In this document: piece by piece, positions 61,704 to 64,000 of the stretch
How the letters are laid out: each line of letters starts with the position of its first letter
Position numbering within the stretch: position 1 is the stretch's first letter
Assembly (NCBI GenBank): GCA_002633005.1
Contig: NMRA01000152.1
Span: 486,833-550,832 of the forward strand
Source of the DNA: Phoronis australis
Lineage: Eukaryota; Phoronida; Phoronidae
Length of the DNA stretch: 64,000 nt
Direction: 5' to 3'
Position numbers and translations under genes: made by a program
The notes under the pieces: model-generated
The model's database searches: none
Told to the model about the DNA's origin: nothing
Seen by the model: only the letters and a program-made list of their open reading frames with translations

Positions 61704-62148
61704 ACCGTATTACCTAGAATATAAGCCCATGGCCTTACAGTAGAGTATGGCCTTATACTCGAATACAAGGCCACGACCTTATAACATTGGGTCATTTGGT
61801 GCTCCGTACCCAGACAGAGAGTGTTCAATGTTTGCCATTTCAGAATTCACTACATGTGTTGCCTTGCTTTTTCTATTTTTTTTATTTTGTATTATTTATT
61901 CAACATTTGTATAAAATGCTTTTTAGAGAAGCAATGTTTCATAATCTTAGCTATTACTCAATGTTTTGTTCATGACTAATTGACAAAAACAAACAATGGC
62001 CTTATATCCTAAATACTGGTATGGCCTTATTAACGAAGGTAAGGCCACAGCCTTTTAGTACAGGTCATTTGCATTAATTTTTAAGTGTTCTGAAAAAACG
62101 CTTTATTTGGGCTATAAGGCCACGGTCTTATATTCCAGGTAATACGGT
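61704..62148. mobile_element. MITE with ACCGTATTACCT termini
   Basis: 445 bp. The ends ACCGTATTACCTAGAATATA and (reversed) ACCGTATTACCTGGAATATA extend about 35 bp. Each half also carries TATGGCCTTAT and a GGTCATTTG motif (61746-61800 and 62018-62072), suggesting internal duplication. It lies between SPNS and TMEM120 or in the TMEM120 3' UTR. Confidence 0.75.
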
Positions 62149-62581
62149 ACAACACTAGCAGGATGAGAGTTATATGAGAACGAACTCTAACAATTTAACA
62201 CCCACAGTACTTTACAAGAAAAACATGATTAGATCTTGTCAATACTATCAAGTTTTGTTGAAGTTAAGGTGAAACATTTGAAACAAAGCAGACGTGGTTA
62301 AGTCCAACCCAAGTTGAAAATATTTCACAAACAAAGGCTGAGTATAAAGAAACTGCGTGTAATTTTTACTTCATACAGTGAAGCAAAAATCAAGACAGAT
62401 AATTGGCAGACAAGCAGAACTATTTTCACAACAATACATTTTGACAATTCTCTTTGAAAACTTAGCACTGTTATTTCATCAACACAATCACTACTTGCTC
62501 TATAAAGGTCAGTTATAAAGTGGTCCTCTGGTCAGCGTGGCGTAACCTGTAGCCCAATTTCATCTGGAATGGTTGCCGAAA

Positions 62582-63752
62582 TCAAAGGGCCTTGCTATTA
62601 TTGTCAAACTTGTACTTGTGTTTGTAGAAGTACTTGTTGAACTTCTGGCTGATCTTCTGCCGCACAACCATCATTGTAGTCCAAGTGTTGCCCATGAATA
62701 TGACGAAAAATAGCCCGCTCAAGACAGGCACCTGAAATCAATCAACATGCTACTTAACCTAACAACAAAACTGATACACCTGATACGCAGATGCGACAGA
62801 AATGTGCACAAGCAAAATGAAATTAATTGCCACGGACAAATTAATCTTTCTATAGTAAACACACATTACTTGCATGTAAACTGGTTTTTCAGAATCAGTT
62901 GAAATCGCGTAAAACTAAAAAAAAAACCAAGAACGTATTTCAAAGGCTTTTAATAACATCAAGTTAGCGTTACGAAATCTGCATGGTTTCATAATGGGCA
63001 GAATGAAATTTACAGTGTATCTGCAGCAGGATAGTTTTTATTCTCGTTTGAAATTGACGATTTTTACTTGACCCAACTAATGGTATATAGGGTTTAAACT
63101 GCAGACAATTGGTCAACTGCATTCCATGAAACGAAGTTGGTTATTACGCAAGACCACGTGCAAAAAGCTGACGAGGTGCGAGTCATTTTATGCACTGAAA
63201 AGCTGTCCTTTCTTCCTACGGCCACATAACAGTAATATAATCAAAGACGGGAACAACTTTAGACCAGTTTTATGCCCAAAAGTGATATGTGTGTTTGTGT
63301 GTACGTGTGCGTGCGCGTGTGTGTGTGTAAATCTTGAAACGGTATGGAAATAACGATCACAAACATTATAAATCTGGTCTGCACGCCACCTGCACGAGAC
63401 CTAATGAACATAAGTGCGAAAAGATTTCTGCCTCAACCGGGACTTGAACCCACGACTTATGTTTATTAGGTCACGTGATGTGGCTAACAGGTGGCTTGCA
63501 GACCAGACTTAAAATGTTTGTAACCAAAAGTGATCTAAATCAGAAGCTTAGTCTCTGACTTATTATAGCAATTTATTAACCATCTGCCCTCACTGGTTAT
63601 ATCACACATTACAGTACCTCACCCTTTACATTGTGAGCCAATCTTACAGGATGGTTAATACTTCATAATAGTACACCACATACCTGCCACTCTTTGGTGT
63701 TGGGCTGCAGGTAAATCTGGAGTAGGGTCCAGGCATTGTACAGCTGGAAACC
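62582..63752 (-). CDS. TMEM120: Transmembrane protein 120 (TMEM120/TACAN), last two coding exons, partial
   Basis: Exon 63684-63752 encodes GFQLYNAWTLLQIYLQPNTK and EWQ, and exon 62582-62731 encodes VPVLSGLFFVIFMGNTWTTM, MVVRQKISQKF and a Lys/Tyr-rich tail ending in TGA. The pattern WQLYNA.TLF...EC.EWQVF.L..TFL.LFLGNF.TTL.VV of human TMEM120A/B fits well, including the position of the last membrane helix. TMEM120 proteins are six-helix membrane proteins of the ER and nuclear envelope, linked to adipocyte differentiation and coenzyme A binding and debated as mechanosensitive channels. The splice junction is phase 0. Upstream exons lie beyond the right edge. The gene is convergent with SPNS. 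Confidence 0.85.
63359..63521. mobile_element. Small foldback element with ACAAACATT ends, TMEM120 intron
   Basis: 163 bp of nearly palindromic sequence: ACAAACATT..CTGGTCTGC against GCAGACCAG..AATGTTTGT. The centre (63413-63450) contains a B-box-like GGTTCAAGTCC on the minus strand, so it may have a tRNA-related origin. The centre is inverted relative to the copy at 2731. Confidence 0.65.
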
Positions 63753-64000
63753 CTGTAAAGGTCATTGCAAGAGAAATTAGTGTAGTTACAACTAGAACAC
63801 TCTTCAACTGAAACAACATACGGACTATTCCCAGGATGTGAATGGTTAAGAAATACTAGCATTTTTTCCCACTACGCAACAGACTTTCAACCACGACAAG
63901 AAAAAATAATCAAAACTATGTGATGGAAAAAAATAAAAATGGATTTGAAAACAAAATATTGGCAAAAATGCAGTTAGCCAGCACAGAAGCCAACTAAGGA

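Larger units (their letters stand above)
58516..62581. other. Convergent SPNS/TMEM120 interval
   Basis: It contains the tRNA-like sequence at 58790, the hairpin at 60047 and the MITE at 61704. An AATAAA on the minus strand (59013-59018) could end the TMEM120 transcript, giving a long 3' UTR, but nearer signals exist and I cannot choose. No coding exon seen. Confidence 0.5.

Overview
The window is animal nuclear DNA. Short, well-bounded coding exons with GT/AG borders sit in AT-rich introns of 0.2 to 5 kb among many small inverted-repeat elements, tRNA-like short repeats and a Penelope-like retroelement. The proteins align closely with vertebrate orthologues, yet the repeats are not vertebrate-like, so an invertebrate metazoan is likely. 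I cannot name the phylum from sequence alone. Two isolated N characters (11475, 16235) show this is a draft assembly.

Layout: (1) 209-38093, minus strand: the 5' two thirds of neurofibromin 1 (NF1), 34 coding exons from the initiator methionine to just past the Sec14-PH module; the gene runs off the left edge. (2) 38094-38505: a 412-bp gap between two divergent start codons, presumably a shared promoter. (3) 38506-56114, plus strand: a complete Spinster-type lysosomal transporter (SPNS family), 11 exons per transcript, 553 residues, with a probable poly(A) signal at 58494. (4) 58.5-62.5 kb: intergenic or untranslated sequence with a tRNA-like sequence, a strong hairpin and a small DNA transposon. 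(5) 62582-63752, minus strand: the last two coding exons of a TMEM120 (TACAN) homologue, convergent with SPNS and continuing off the right edge.

The main discovery is that both complete-looking loci contain tandemly duplicated, mutually exclusive exons. In NF1, two alternative exons (13418-13557 and 13055-13191) encode the same piece of the Ras-GAP catalytic domain, including the FLRF/NP motif. Frame arithmetic shows that using both, or neither, gives an immediate stop. In SPNS, two exons of identical length (51835-51963 and 52006-52134) encode alternative versions of one transmembrane segment and the following loop; they are only 42 bp apart, too close for normal splicing between them. One gene therefore appears to use a reading-frame lock and its neighbour a spacing lock. 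Both the Ras-GAP core and the transporter core would be switchable by splicing.

Secondary points: a near-identical partial copy of NF1 exon 22 next to an N (probable haplotype misassembly), two candidate in-frame NF1 cassette exons, an upstream reading frame whose stop overlaps the SPNS start codon, and a 5'-truncated Penelope element with GIY-YIG endonuclease and a hammerhead-like core in its tail.
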